Below are positions 17,573-26,840 of a DNA stretch of 47,072 bases, piece after piece; within the stretch, counting starts at the first letter, position 1; each line of letters opens with the position of its first letter. Source of the stretch: an uncultured Bacteroidales bacterium (GTDB lineage Bacteria > Bacteroidota > Bacteroidia > Bacteroidales > Paludibacteraceae); NCBI GenBank assembly GCA_937915765.1, contig CALGHE010000063.1, positions 1 to 47,072 of the forward strand. Direction: 5' to 3'. The notes under the pieces were generated by a model. That model was not told the origin of the DNA, did not search any database, and saw nothing but the letters and a program-made list of their open reading frames with translations. Made by a program: the position numbers and the translations under genes.

Positions 17573-17845
17573 ATTGAAGAAAAAGCGTTTCAAGGATGCA
17601 GCAGCCTGAAAGAAATCACGATTCCCAAAAGCGTCAAGGTCATCAGAAGCAAGGCCTTTGCGGAATGCGGCGCATTGAAAAGCATAACAAGCTGGAATAC
17701 CACTCCACCAGAGATTTCGCAAAGCACGTTCTCGTCCGTAAGCAAAACTATCCCTGTATATGTTCCTGCAGAAAGTGTAGAGACATACAAAAAAGCTGAC
17801 GGCTGGAGCGAATTCTGCAATATCGTCGCCACATCTGCCAAATGA
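17573..17845 (+). pseudogene. 3' remnant of a BspA-type LRR gene, no start codon
   Basis: Ninety open codons reading IEEKAFQGCSSLKEITIP and ending YVPAESVETYKKADGW plus a short tail. This is the last one or two LRR_5 repeats and the conserved C-terminus of a BspA protein, but it is not a copy of the adjacent intact gene. There is no ATG: the frame begins in the codon ATT right at the end of the gyrB-leader repeat. At the junction both gyrB (ATGAGT then GAAGAA) and this frame (ATT then GAAGAA) carry GAAGAA, so joining through microhomology is plausible. It would be transcribed from the duplicated promoter but probably not translated well. Confidence 0.85.
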
Positions 17846-17920
17846 TTTTCTCTAATCAAGTTACTAAATGCACGTAGTTAAAAATATAGAGAATGTAATC
17901 ATAGAGAAGAACAAATTCAC

Positions 17921-17928
17921 TATCTTTG
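17921..17928 (+). promoter_or_regulatory. −7 promoter box for the AAA ATPase/nuclease gene
   Basis: TATCTTTG matches TAnnTTTG and lies 17 nt upstream of the ATG at 17945, giving a very short leader. Confidence 0.55.
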
Positions 17929-17944
17929 CCCCAAACAGAAATTC

Positions 17945-19504
17945 ATGAAGAAGCGATTCAACACCACCGGCAGTTGCAACCCTGCTATGCACTATATGGT
18001 TGACACAAGCAAGAAGCTTGCGCAGATTGAGGAGTACATAGACGACGGTTTGTACTTCACTATCAATCGTGCACGGCAGTTTGGGAAGACTACGACTCTC
18101 AAGGCTTTGTTCAGAAATCTTTCTGAGCGATACGTTGTCATACCTATCAGTTTCGAGGGTGTCGGAAATCTTTTGTTCAGTAGCGAGGAGTCTTTTTGCA
18201 CTAAGTTCAAAGATATAGTGGAGACGGCTTTGACGTTTTCGTTCAGCAAGGACAAGACGACAATGTGGAAAGAGACCATACAAACAAACTCTTTTGATGA
18301 ATTGTCTGATTCGATAACGGAATTCTGCTTGCAGATTGACAAGCCTGTTCTCCTTCTTATCGACGAGGTTGATAAAAGTACGGACAACCAGCTGTTTTTG
18401 AATTTCTTAGGCATGCTTCGCAATAAATATCTTGACAGGGATCTGAAGGGCATGAACTCTACCTTTCACAGCGTTGTCCTTGCCGGAGTTTACGATGTGA
18501 AAAACCTGAAAATAAAACTTCGTCCGGACGAGGAGCGCAAGTACAACTCGCCTTGGAACATCGCATCGAAATTTAACGTCGATATGACTTTTCATCCTGA
18601 CGAAATAATCACCATGCTCAACGAGTATGAGGCTGATTACAATACAGGTATGAATAAAGAATTGATTTCTAACGAAATATATAAATACACCAGTGGCTAT
18701 CCGTTTTTGGTTAGCGAAATTTGTTCGATAATAGACAAAGAACTCGACAAAGACTGGAGTGCCCAAGGTGTGCAAGAGGCGGTGAAGACAATGCTGAATA
18801 ATACGGAACCGAACACACTTTTCAAGAGTATTGCTCAAAATTTATTGAATAACAAAGAGTTCAATGATTTTATGTGCTCCGTCTCGTTCGATTCGAGAGA
18901 ATATCCGTTCTCGTCAATTGACCCGATGATTGAACTTGGTCTCACCTTTTCGATTTTGAAAATAGAGAACAACAAAGTTCGCATTCATAATCTTATTTTT
19001 GAGGATTTGATATATAATTTTTATGTATTGGCAGAGTTGCGAGGAAAATACACTTCACTTCGGCAGGATACAGCAGGATACGTCCTCAACGGCAAACTGA
19101 ATATGCCTTATATCATCGAGCGTTTCCAAAAACTTATTCACAACGAATACCGCAAGGAGGATAACGTATTTTTGGAGCGTCAGGGCAGACTTCTCTTCCT
19201 CTGCTTCCTCAAGCCAATTATCAATGGCACAGGCTTTTACTATGTCGAGCCTGAAACCCGCAACGGCGGACGCATGGATATTGTAGTCACTTTCGACGGC
19301 GAGGAGTTTGTTATCGAGCTGAAAATCTGGCGTGGCGAAAAGTACGAGGTGGAAGGCAAAGTGCAGCTGGCGGAATACCTCAAAACCCGCAACCTAAACG
19401 AAGGTTACTTAGTGACCTTCTCCTTCCTGAAAAACAAAACCATTCAGGAAGAGCCAGAGTGGTTGGAGCATGATGGCAAAAGGATTTACGAGGCGGTGAT
19501 ATGA
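17945..19504 (+). CDS. AAA-ATPase-like protein with C-terminal PD-(D/E)XK nuclease domain
   Basis: A 519-residue protein of the type with an AAA-ATPase-like N-terminal domain and a PDDEXK_9-type C-terminal domain, a family present in many copies in gut Bacteroidota. The opening CNPAMHYMVDTSKKL is typical. The P-loop is RARQFGKTT at residues 42-50 and Walker B is LLLIDEVDK near residue 137. The C-terminal nuclease motif is visible as GGRMDIVVTF followed by FVIELKIW (D and E-x-K). Function is unproven; roles in mobile elements or defence have been suggested for such proteins. It lies alone between the two gyrB-leader repeats with its own promoter. Confidence 0.85.
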   Translation: MKKRFNTTGSCNPAMHYMVDTSKKLAQIEEYIDDGLYFTINRARQFGKTTTLKALFRNLSERYVVIPISFEGVGNLLFSSEESFCTKFKDIVETALTFSFSKDKTTMWKETIQTNSFDELSDSITEFCLQIDKPVLLLIDEVDKSTDNQLFLNFLGMLRNKYLDRDLKGMNSTFHSVVLAGVYDVKNLKIKLRPDEERKYNSPWNIASKFNVDMTFHPDEIITMLNEYEADYNTGMNKELISNEIYKYTSGYPFLVSEICSIIDKELDKDWSAQGVQEAVKTMLNNTEPNTLFKSIAQNLLNNKEFNDFMCSVSFDSREYPFSSIDPMIELGLTFSILKIENNKVRIHNLIFEDLIYNFYVLAELRGKYTSLRQDTAGYVLNGKLNMPYIIERFQKLIHNEYRKEDNVFLERQGRLLFLCFLKPIINGTGFYYVEPETRNGGRMDIVVTFDGEEFVIELKIWRGEKYEVEGKVQLAEYLKTRNLNEGYLVTFSFLKNKTIQEEPEWLEHDGKRIYEAVI

Positions 19505-20172
19505 TTTTCAGAAGCGGCATTTTGCGGGCAAGCGCAGCGGTCACAATGACTAACTTGACCTATAGCGGCCAGTACCGCACAGATATTCAAATATCATAAA
19601 GAATGGATTACTATAAAATTATAAATAACCAACCATCTATAAATCATCTATATAAGAACAAATACTAAAATCTTTGTTTTTATCAGGGAAAATTAAACGC
19701 TTTATAAAGAGGTTCTGCCTGCTCGCTAATGCGAAAAGATTTCATATTCTAATCAGCTTGGAATCTTAAATTGTATATTAGTGTCAGTTGCGTCTCTCTT
19801 ATTTCCTTTAGCTCTTATTATTCCGATTTTTATAGAACTAAGTACTATCTTATTGACGTGTCTGGAAATAGGGACCTTATCATGTTAGAATATTTAAAGT
19901 ATAACGAACGAATGATTCTTAAGACATCAAAAATAGAATAGAAGGAGAAACTACGAGAGGAACAATCATAGATACTTCTGTTATTGTATACATACTGGGA
20001 AAGGTTATTTTAATAAGAGCCTAAGATTTTATGCGGTAGGCAAATGGTCTGAAGATTTACTGGAAAGTGCATTTATTGGCAAAATAAAGAAAACAAAGCT
20101 ACTTATATGAACTAGGTCGAGATGATTTTGAGAGTCTGTACTGTAAAATACGGCAACTCCAAAACTGCCATC
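19505..20172. other. 668-nt gap with no intact gene, possible decayed coding traces
   Basis: AT-rich sequence between the ATPase gene and the second gyrB-leader repeat. Stop codons break every long frame. Two weak traces deserve note: a 43-codon stop-to-stop stretch on the minus strand (about 19753-19884) reading HDKVPISRHVNKIVLSS and ending in IQFKIPS, and a plus-strand stretch near 19960 reading IIDTSVIVYILGK, which resembles the start of a PIN domain. Neither is long enough to name a gene. The region looks like debris of former genes rather than a regulatory region. Confidence 0.5.
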
Positions 20173-20258
20173 AAATTTTTAATGCAAAATTCACCCTAAA
20201 AATAGAAAAAAAACGTTATATTTGTAAAATCAATTTTCGAATAGAAAGATATACAATA
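20173..20258 (+). promoter_or_regulatory. gyrB promoter/leader, direct repeat copy 2
   Basis: The −7 box TATATTTG is at 20217-20224, 36 nt before the gyrB ATG at 20260. The whole 86-nt block is the second copy of the repeat at 17488-17572. This copy is taken as the original because it leads into the intact gyrB. Confidence 0.85.
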
Positions 20259-20259
20259 T

Positions 20260-22212
20260 ATGAGTGAAGAAGAAAAAAAATCAGGTTCATATTCAGCCAG
20301 CAGCATTCAGGTGCTGGAAGGCCTGGAGGCTGTGCGCAAGCGCCCTGCCATGTACATCGGTGACATCGGAGTAAAGGGTCTGCACCATTTGGTCTATGAG
20401 GTTGTTGACAACTCTATAGACGAGGCTTTGGCTGGCTATTGCAAAAACATTGAAGTTACAATAAACGAAGACAACTCAATCACCGTCCAGGACGACGGAC
20501 GAGGCATTCCGGTGGACATGCACGAGAAGGAAAAGCGTTCGGCTCTGGAGGTTGTGCTGACGGTTCTTCATGCCGGCGGTAAGTTTGACAAAGGCTCTTA
20601 CAAGGTTTCGGGCGGTCTGCACGGTGTGGGTGTCTCTTGTGTGAACGCTCTTTCGTCAAAACTTCATGTCGAAGTTTGCAGAGGCGGCAAACGCTACGAA
20701 CAGGACTACGAGGTTGGCTCGCCGCTATACCCCGTAAAAGAGGTTGGCTCAGCTGACAAAACAGGCACGCTTGTGTCGTTCTTGCCGGACAGCTCTATAT
20801 TCACAGAGGTTGTTTACCGGTACGAAATACTTGCCGGACGTCTTCGTGAACTTGCATTCCTGAACGCAGGAATTCACATCTCGCTTACTGACAAGCGCGA
20901 GCTGAACGACGACGGCTCGTTCAAACACGAAACATTCTATTCGGAACGAGGTCTTGAGGAGTTTGCAGAATATCTCGACTCCGCTCGCGAAAAATTGATA
21001 GAAGACGTGATTCACATCTCTACCGAAAAGTTCGGCTCGCCGGTGGAAATTGCGATGACCTACAACACCTCTTACAACGAGGCAATTTCGTCTTATGTCA
21101 ACAACATAAACACAATAGAAGGAGGAACTCACGTTGCAGGTTTCAGACGTGGTCTTACTCGCACGCTGAAAAAATATGCTGAAGACTCAAAACTTCTTGA
21201 AAAGGCAAAAATCGAAATCAGCGGCGATGACTTCCGCGAAGGTTTGACTGCTGTTATCTCAGTAAAGGTTGCCGAACCTCAGTTTGAAGGGCAGACAAAA
21301 ACCAAGCTCGGAAATAACGAGATTATGGGCGTGGTTGACCAGGCTGTGGGCGAGGCTCTCGGAAATTACCTTGAAGAGCACCCTAAAGAGGCTAAGACTA
21401 TTGTGGAAAAGGTTATCCTTGCTGCTCGGGCTCGTATTGCGGCACGTAAGGCAAGAGACCTTGTTCAGCGCAAATCGCCTATGGGCGGCGGTGGTCTGCC
21501 GGGAAAACTCGCCGACTGCTCTGACAAAGACCCTGAAAACTGCGAGCTGTTCCTTGTCGAAGGGGACTCGGCGGGCGGTACTGCAAAACAGGGACGAAAC
21601 CGCGCGTTCCAAGCTATTTTGCCTTTGAGAGGTAAGATTCTAAATGTGGAAAAAGCGATGCAGCACAAGGTGCTTGAAAGTGAAGAAATCCGCAATATAT
21701 ATACTGCTCTCGGCGTGACCATAGGCACTGAAGATGACTCTAAGGCTCTGAACCTGTCTAAACTGCGTTATCACAAGGTGATAATCATGACCGACGCCGA
21801 CGTGGACGGAAGCCACATCGACACTCTTGTGCTGACTTTCTTCTTCCGCCACATGAGAGAAATGATAGAAAAAGGATATGTCTATATCGCTGCTCCTCCT
21901 TTGTACCTCTGCAAAAAGGGCAAGGTGGAAGAGTACTGCTGGAACGAACAGCAACGTCTTAATTTCATCGAAAAATACGGAGGTGGAAAAGAGGATTCTG
22001 TTCACGTTCAGCGATACAAAGGTCTTGGTGAGATGAATGCTGAACAGCTGTGGTCAACAACCATGGACCCTGAAAACAGAACCCTAAGACAAGTCACAAT
22101 TGAAAATTATGCTGATGCAGACTACACTTTCTCTATGCTCATGGGTGACGAAGTTGGTCCTCGACGTCAGTTTATAGAAGAAAATGCAACATACGCGACC
22201 ATAGACGCTTAA
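20260..22212 (+). CDS. gyrB: DNA gyrase subunit B
   Basis: ATPase subunit of the type II topoisomerase that introduces negative supercoils. The 650-residue length is usual for Bacteroidota. The GHKL ATPase domain (about residues 10-230) has RKRPAMYIGD, EVVDNSIDEALAG and the ATP-lid LHGVGVSCVNALS. The transducer domain follows, then the TOPRIM domain with ELFLVEGDSAGG (about 428-439) and the metal-binding DADVDGSHID near residue 510. The C-terminus has RYKGLGEMN and the usual end. ParE is an alternative for this fold, but the length and closing motifs favour GyrB. Transcribed from the 86-nt leader that is duplicated upstream, and closed by a strong terminator. Confidence 0.95.
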   Translation: MSEEEKKSGSYSASSIQVLEGLEAVRKRPAMYIGDIGVKGLHHLVYEVVDNSIDEALAGYCKNIEVTINEDNSITVQDDGRGIPVDMHEKEKRSALEVVLTVLHAGGKFDKGSYKVSGGLHGVGVSCVNALSSKLHVEVCRGGKRYEQDYEVGSPLYPVKEVGSADKTGTLVSFLPDSSIFTEVVYRYEILAGRLRELAFLNAGIHISLTDKRELNDDGSFKHETFYSERGLEEFAEYLDSAREKLIEDVIHISTEKFGSPVEIAMTYNTSYNEAISSYVNNINTIEGGTHVAGFRRGLTRTLKKYAEDSKLLEKAKIEISGDDFREGLTAVISVKVAEPQFEGQTKTKLGNNEIMGVVDQAVGEALGNYLEEHPKEAKTIVEKVILAARARIAARKARDLVQRKSPMGGGGLPGKLADCSDKDPENCELFLVEGDSAGGTAKQGRNRAFQAILPLRGKILNVEKAMQHKVLESEEIRNIYTALGVTIGTEDDSKALNLSKLRYHKVIIMTDADVDGSHIDTLVLTFFFRHMREMIEKGYVYIAAPPLYLCKKGKVEEYCWNEQQRLNFIEKYGGGKEDSVHVQRYKGLGEMNAEQLWSTTMDPENRTLRQVTIENYADADYTFSMLMGDEVGPRRQFIEENATYATIDA

Positions 22213-22234
22213 GTTTTTTCTGCAGCATACATTT

Positions 22235-22270
22235 AGAGCGTTATCTCCTTGGGAAATAACGCTCTTTTTA
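22235..22270 (+). terminator. Rho-independent terminator after gyrB
   Basis: AGAGCGTTAT (22235-22244) pairs perfectly with ATAACGCTCT (22256-22265), followed by a T-run. Confidence 0.9.
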
Positions 22271-22300
22271 TGCAATCATCTAAGCCTACGGTCTAAGGCT

Positions 22301-23581
22301 TCACACAACTTCAGCCACAATAAAATTACTACCGCCCACATAAACGAGGTCATCTGCAGACGACTCCTTCACCGCAGCATCCAACGCCTCTCTCACCGTA
22401 GCATAAGCACGCCCTTCCAAGCCGGCACGCGCCGCCCTCTCCTTCAGCTCGTCCTCTGGCAAAGCGCGAGCCACCGACGCTTTCGTGAAATAATAAACCG
22501 CATTCTTTGGCATCAGCTCCAACACATGTGTTATATCCTTGTCATTAACCATACCAAACACAATCCTAAGCTTATCATGCTTAGTCTCTGCAAGTTGCCT
22601 CATCACATAACGAATACCGCCGACATTATGTCCGGTATCACAAATTACAGTAGGCGAATCCTGCAACTTCTGCCAACGCCCAAGCAAACCTGTCTGCTCA
22701 ACAGTCTTACGGAAACCATCTTCCATCGCCCTTCCAGAAATATCAAAACCGGCCCTTCTCAAAGTCTGCACCGCAAGATATGCAGTTTTCATATTTTTAC
22801 GCTGATAATAACCCATCAACGGAGTTTCGATTCTGCACCAATCTATCAGCAGTCTTTGATACGGCACATTATCCCTCATCACGCTCCACAGCGTCGCCAG
22901 CCTGCACTCTCTGTCTGCAAAACGAATATCAGCGCCTACCTCTTCCGCGCGCTTAAGGAAGACACCTTTGACCTCATCATCAGCCTCGCCAATAACAACT
23001 GGTATTCCGCCCTTTATGATGCCCGCCTTCTCCGTCGCAATTTTCCTTCTCGAATCACCTAAAATCGCCACATGATCAATGCTGATATTGGTAATGATAC
23101 ACATCTCAGGCTTTATAATGTTAGTGCTGTCCAACCGGCCTCCAAGTCCAACTTCAACAATAGCCACATCCACCTTCTCCTGTCTGAAATAGTCAAAAGC
23201 CATACCCACATTCACCTCAAAAAAAGACGGATAAAAAACATCAAACATAGCCTTGTGCCTCTCCACGAAATCAACCACAAACTCCTCGCTCACCATCTTT
23301 CCGTTCACCCTTATACGCTCTCTGAAATCTTTCAGATGAGGCGAGGTGAACAGCCCGACCTTATATCCCGCGCTCTGAAGAACGGAAGCCAACGTATGAG
23401 ACACAGAACCTTTTCCGTTCGTGCCGCCAACATGAATTGTCTTGAACGACTTGTGCGGATTGCCCAGATAATTGTCAAACGCAATCATGCTGTCAATTCC
23501 CTCTTTATAAGCAGACGAGCCGACCATCTGAAACAACGGCAGCCTGTTATATATGTACTGAAGAGTTTCCTTATAATTCAT
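22301..23581 (-). CDS. folC: Bifunctional folylpolyglutamate/dihydrofolate synthase
   Basis: Adds glutamate to dihydropteroate and to folates in the cytosol. The 426-residue length is standard. It opens with the folate-site region MNYKETLQYIYNRLPLFQ. The Mur-ligase P-loop is HVGGTNGKGSVSHTLASVL near residue 51. Further on, GLFTSPHLKDFRERIRVNG, the VEVGLGGRLDSTNII block near residue 141 and the ITNISIDHVAILGD block are all conserved in FolC. It is convergent with gyrB and about 340 nt from the divergent phoH-like gene. Confidence 0.93.
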   Translation of the reverse strand: MNYKETLQYIYNRLPLFQMVGSSAYKEGIDSMIAFDNYLGNPHKSFKTIHVGGTNGKGSVSHTLASVLQSAGYKVGLFTSPHLKDFRERIRVNGKMVSEEFVVDFVERHKAMFDVFYPSFFEVNVGMAFDYFRQEKVDVAIVEVGLGGRLDSTNIIKPEMCIITNISIDHVAILGDSRRKIATEKAGIIKGGIPVVIGEADDEVKGVFLKRAEEVGADIRFADRECRLATLWSVMRDNVPYQRLLIDWCRIETPLMGYYQRKNMKTAYLAVQTLRRAGFDISGRAMEDGFRKTVEQTGLLGRWQKLQDSPTVICDTGHNVGGIRYVMRQLAETKHDKLRIVFGMVNDKDITHVLELMPKNAVYYFTKASVARALPEDELKERAARAGLEGRAYATVREALDAAVKESSADDLVYVGGSNFIVAEVV

Positions 23582-23919
23582 TTTTTAAAATATTTTAAAA
23601 ATACTTTGCGAAAAATTTTGTTTTTCCGCAAATTTAACCTTAATTTTACGAAAAGCGAAATCAAGTGGCTTTTTAATTTATATATTGAAACTTCAAAATA
23701 TAGATTTTAAGCCTTACGGATACAAGAGAGGCATCCAACACGCTAAAGTAGAGAGAAACACACCTCGCTTTTTCCGTTTGTTTTTGAATTGAAGAGAGGC
23801 AAACGAACAAATTAGAAAGGACTGCAACCACGGCTTTGCAATGTTACGTTCTGATGAAATTCGAGCCTTGAGTACAAGAGATAATTTTCAGATTTGCTAA
23901 CCTTTTAAAATTTACGACT
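23582..23919. other. Divergent intergenic region, folC/phoH
   Basis: A 338-nt AT-rich gap between divergent starts. It must hold both promoters, but I could not place a convincing TAnnTTTG box with its −33 partner. No gene or clear hairpin is seen. Confidence 0.5.
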
Positions 23920-25248
23920 ATGGGCGCAAAAAAGAACTTCATTTTGGATACAAACATAATCCTGCACGATTACAAATGTATCTACAATTTTCAGGATAAC
24001 GACATCTATTTGCCTATCGTGGTTCTTGAAGAACTTGACAGGTTCAAGAAAGGCAATGACCAGATAAATTTTAACGCAAGGGAATTTGTCAGAGAACTTG
24101 ACTCCATCGCCACAGATGAACTCTTTGAAAAGGGCGTAAGTCTTGGCACCGGACTAGGCAAACTCTTTGTGGTAACCAATCCGGAATATCCGGAAGTTAT
24201 TGCAAAATCTTTTTCAGAAAAGACTGCAGACCACAAGATTCTTGCTGTAGTGATGCACATTGCTGAAAAGAATAAGAAGACAAAGACAATTCTTGTATCA
24301 AAAGACATCAATCTGAGAATGAAGGCTCGTTCGCTCGGCATTCTTTGTGAAGACTACATAACAGACAAGGTGACAAATATTGACATCTTTGAGAAGTCTC
24401 ACGAAACATTCGAAGGAATAAATGCAGACTTGATAGACAAAATTTACTCTTCGCCTAACGGCGTGTCCATAGACGAGTTTGACGAAATCAAGTCGGTCGT
24501 TGCTCCTAACGAGTGCTTCATTCTGAAAAGCGAACGCTCTACCGTGCTTGCCAAATATGACTTCGCCTCAAAGAGTATACAAAAGGTGAAGAAAGAGAAG
24601 GCGTTCGGCATAGAAGGACGCAACGCAGAACAGACGTTCGCCCTTGACGCTCTACTGAACGAAAACATTTCGCTTTGCGCAATATCAGGAAAAGCGGGAA
24701 CGGGTAAAACTTTGCTCGCTTTGGCGGCGGCACTGCAGCAGCACGAAAGATACAAGCAGATTCTGCTCGCTCGTCCTATCGTCTCTATGTCAAACAAGGA
24801 CATCGGTTTCTTGCCTGGCGACGAAAAACAGAAGGTCGCTCCTTATATGCAGCCTCTTTTCGACAACTTGAACGTCATAAAACATCAGTTTGGAGCAAGC
24901 AGCCGAGAACTGAAACTTATTGACGAAATGCAAAAGAGCGGACAGCTTGTGATAGAGGCTCTTGCCTTTATCAGAGGACGAAGTCTGAGCGAGACTTACG
25001 TAATTGTTGACGAGGCTCAGAACTTGACTCCTCACGAAGTAAAGACCATAATAACACGTGCCGGAGAAGGCACCAAGATGGTATTTACCGGAGACGTTCA
25101 GCAGATAGACACGCCTTACTTGGACATGCAGTCAAACGGACTTGTCTATATGATAGACAAGATGAAAGGTCAAGACATTTTCGCGCACGTGAACCTTGTA
25201 AAAGGCGAACGAAGCTATCTGTCAGAACTCGCCAGCAATCTGCTTTGA
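23920..25248 (+). CDS. PIN domain-PhoH ATPase fusion protein
   Basis: A 442-residue protein joining an N-terminal PIN ribonuclease domain (about residues 1-140; FILDTNIILHDY, VVLEELDRFKKG, and the later acidic residues around HKILAVVMH) to a C-terminal PhoH-type ATPase (about 235-442). The ATPase shows Walker A SGKAGTGKTLLALAAAL, ARPIVSMSNKDIGFLPG and Walker B VIVDEAQNLTPHEVKT. This is the PhoH2-like/YlaK arrangement, linked to RNA unwinding and cleavage in characterised members. It is preceded by a long leader and followed by a strong bidirectional terminator. Confidence 0.9.
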   Translation: MGAKKNFILDTNIILHDYKCIYNFQDNDIYLPIVVLEELDRFKKGNDQINFNAREFVRELDSIATDELFEKGVSLGTGLGKLFVVTNPEYPEVIAKSFSEKTADHKILAVVMHIAEKNKKTKTILVSKDINLRMKARSLGILCEDYITDKVTNIDIFEKSHETFEGINADLIDKIYSSPNGVSIDEFDEIKSVVAPNECFILKSERSTVLAKYDFASKSIQKVKKEKAFGIEGRNAEQTFALDALLNENISLCAISGKAGTGKTLLALAAALQQHERYKQILLARPIVSMSNKDIGFLPGDEKQKVAPYMQPLFDNLNVIKHQFGASSRELKLIDEMQKSGQLVIEALAFIRGRSLSETYVIVDEAQNLTPHEVKTIITRAGEGTKMVFTGDVQQIDTPYLDMQSNGLVYMIDKMKGQDIFAHVNLVKGERSYLSELASNLL

Positions 25249-25274
25249 TAATTAGCACAAAGTGTAACCATAAC

Positions 25275-25305
25275 AAAAAAGAGTCCCGAACAGGACTCTT
25301 TTTTT
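25275..25305. terminator. Bidirectional terminator
   Basis: Arms AAAAAAGAGTCC (25275-25286) and GGACTCTTTTTT (25293-25304) pair perfectly. It lies between the PhoH-like gene and the convergent T9SS cargo gene. Confidence 0.93.
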
Positions 25306-25384
25306 ATGCAATACAATATACGCAAATCCTACAATTTACATTATAATTCAAAATCATATCGAACTAATTCATAGAATCCACTCG

Positions 25385-26722
25385 TCACTCTTTTACCCTT
25401 ACAAGATTAAGACTTCCCTTTTTGTCGAAGTTCTGTCCGTCTATGCCTTTGGCTTCAATAATATAAAAATAGACACCTGGAGAAGCATCACGTCCGTCAA
25501 CCTTGCCGTCCCAACCCTCCGTAATGTCTTCCGACTCATAAACCAGACGCTCCCACTGATTATAAATCTTGCACTCAAAACTTGCTATAGACCTGTAAGC
25601 AACCCTGAACTCATCATTCTTACCGTCACCATTAGGAGTAAACGTATTAGGAATATAAAGTTCAGAATCAGAAATGACGAACCTGCTTTCATACTCGCGG
25701 GAACAATCGCCATTAAGGTTATAAACCACAAGCTTAATCAAATAAGAGCCTGCCTCGTCAAACTTATAGCCAATAACATCCTGCTCATATATACTAGGGA
25801 AAGCAACACTATCGTGCTCTATATTCCACTCCACCCTGCTTGTCAATTCGCTTGCCGACGAATAAAAATCTAACATAAGCGGCCCGGAAGTTCGGAAATT
25901 AACCACCCCGTCCTCATCATCAAAATAATGCACAATCTCCCCTGTTTCCGGCACTGTGTCACACCCGTCAACATTGTCAAGTTCATTTATTGCGCTAAGT
26001 CCGACGCGCATTTCCGGAAACGCCACTACCGCCTGCGAGAAAAAAGTATCTGTCACGAACGACCACTTATGCCCCTCCTCCGTGATGCAAATCGGGGTGT
26101 TCACTACCGGCACGTCAATCCGGAACAAAGTGTCAGCATTTCCTGTATAACTAGTCGTATCAACCAATTCGCCCTTAACCTTCTTGAAAGTCGCATACTT
26201 AGCCGTCAAAGAGCGCTTTATACCATAATCAAATTTGTTCAGATGAAACTTATACGTAAGTCTCGGAGAGACAGCAAGAGGCAAAGTTTCGCAAAAGGCC
26301 TCCTCTTTATCCCAAGAGACTCCATCCACCGGTTTGTAAGACGTTATCCAGATATAATTTTTGCAGCGCTCGCCGCCATCACAAGTCTCGTCGCCATACT
26401 CCACAACATAACCCATATCAGCAGAAACATTACCAAAATAAGCCTTCAGACCATCGTCCGAAACAGAATCCGGCTCTATTTCTACATCAGTATATGAAAA
26501 CAATTTGCAGTCTGCCAAAGATACCTCGTTGGAAGAGAACACAAGTTTAGAAGACTCGCTCACTTCTTTTGCCACAAACACCTGAAATTCAGGATGATTA
26601 CGCAAATTAGGGTCTGACGATGACTTATAGAAGTAACCATCAGAATCGATTACGGTGAACTCGTTTGCAAACACGCAAACCGACAAGAGCGACACTATAA
26701 ATAACGAAAAAATTCTATTCAT
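25385..26722 (-). CDS. Secreted protein with T9SS type B (gliding-associated) C-terminal domain
   Basis: A 445-residue protein with signal peptide MNRIFSLFIVSLLSVCVFA and a unique mid-region that I do not recognise (residues about 20-350; includes a PKD-like stretch DEAGSYLIKLVVYNLNGDC). Its C-terminus of about 90 residues is the gliding-motility-associated sorting domain: IPNTFTPNGDGKNDEFRV, then IYNQWERLVYES, WDGKVDGRDASPGVYFYIIEAKG. Such domains direct export through the type IX secretion system and typically need a PorP/SprF-like partner. It is therefore a predicted cell-surface or secreted protein. Transcribed alone on the minus strand. Confidence 0.85.
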   Translation of the reverse strand: MNRIFSLFIVSLLSVCVFANEFTVIDSDGYFYKSSSDPNLRNHPEFQVFVAKEVSESSKLVFSSNEVSLADCKLFSYTDVEIEPDSVSDDGLKAYFGNVSADMGYVVEYGDETCDGGERCKNYIWITSYKPVDGVSWDKEEAFCETLPLAVSPRLTYKFHLNKFDYGIKRSLTAKYATFKKVKGELVDTTSYTGNADTLFRIDVPVVNTPICITEEGHKWSFVTDTFFSQAVVAFPEMRVGLSAINELDNVDGCDTVPETGEIVHYFDDEDGVVNFRTSGPLMLDFYSSASELTSRVEWNIEHDSVAFPSIYEQDVIGYKFDEAGSYLIKLVVYNLNGDCSREYESRFVISDSELYIPNTFTPNGDGKNDEFRVAYRSIASFECKIYNQWERLVYESEDITEGWDGKVDGRDASPGVYFYIIEAKGIDGQNFDKKGSLNLVRVKE

Positions 26723-26840
26723 TTGAAATCACTTTCATTAAACGTCCAAAGTTAGTAAAAACAATCCTAATTTTCAGAGAAAAAGCCAAAAATAAATTGT
26801 CAAGGCTCAGAGCCTCCCGTTCTACAAAGGCTATCATACC

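Noticed and set aside
17945..19504. Reading the AAA ATPase/nuclease gene as a CRISPR- or restriction-type defence gene
   Set aside because: Only the generic P-loop and PD-(D/E)XK motifs are seen; no defence partner lies beside it.
19505..20172. tRNA or other structured RNA in the gap before gyrB
   Set aside because: No cloverleaf, no TTCGA-type T-loop with acceptor stem, and no strong hairpin was found.
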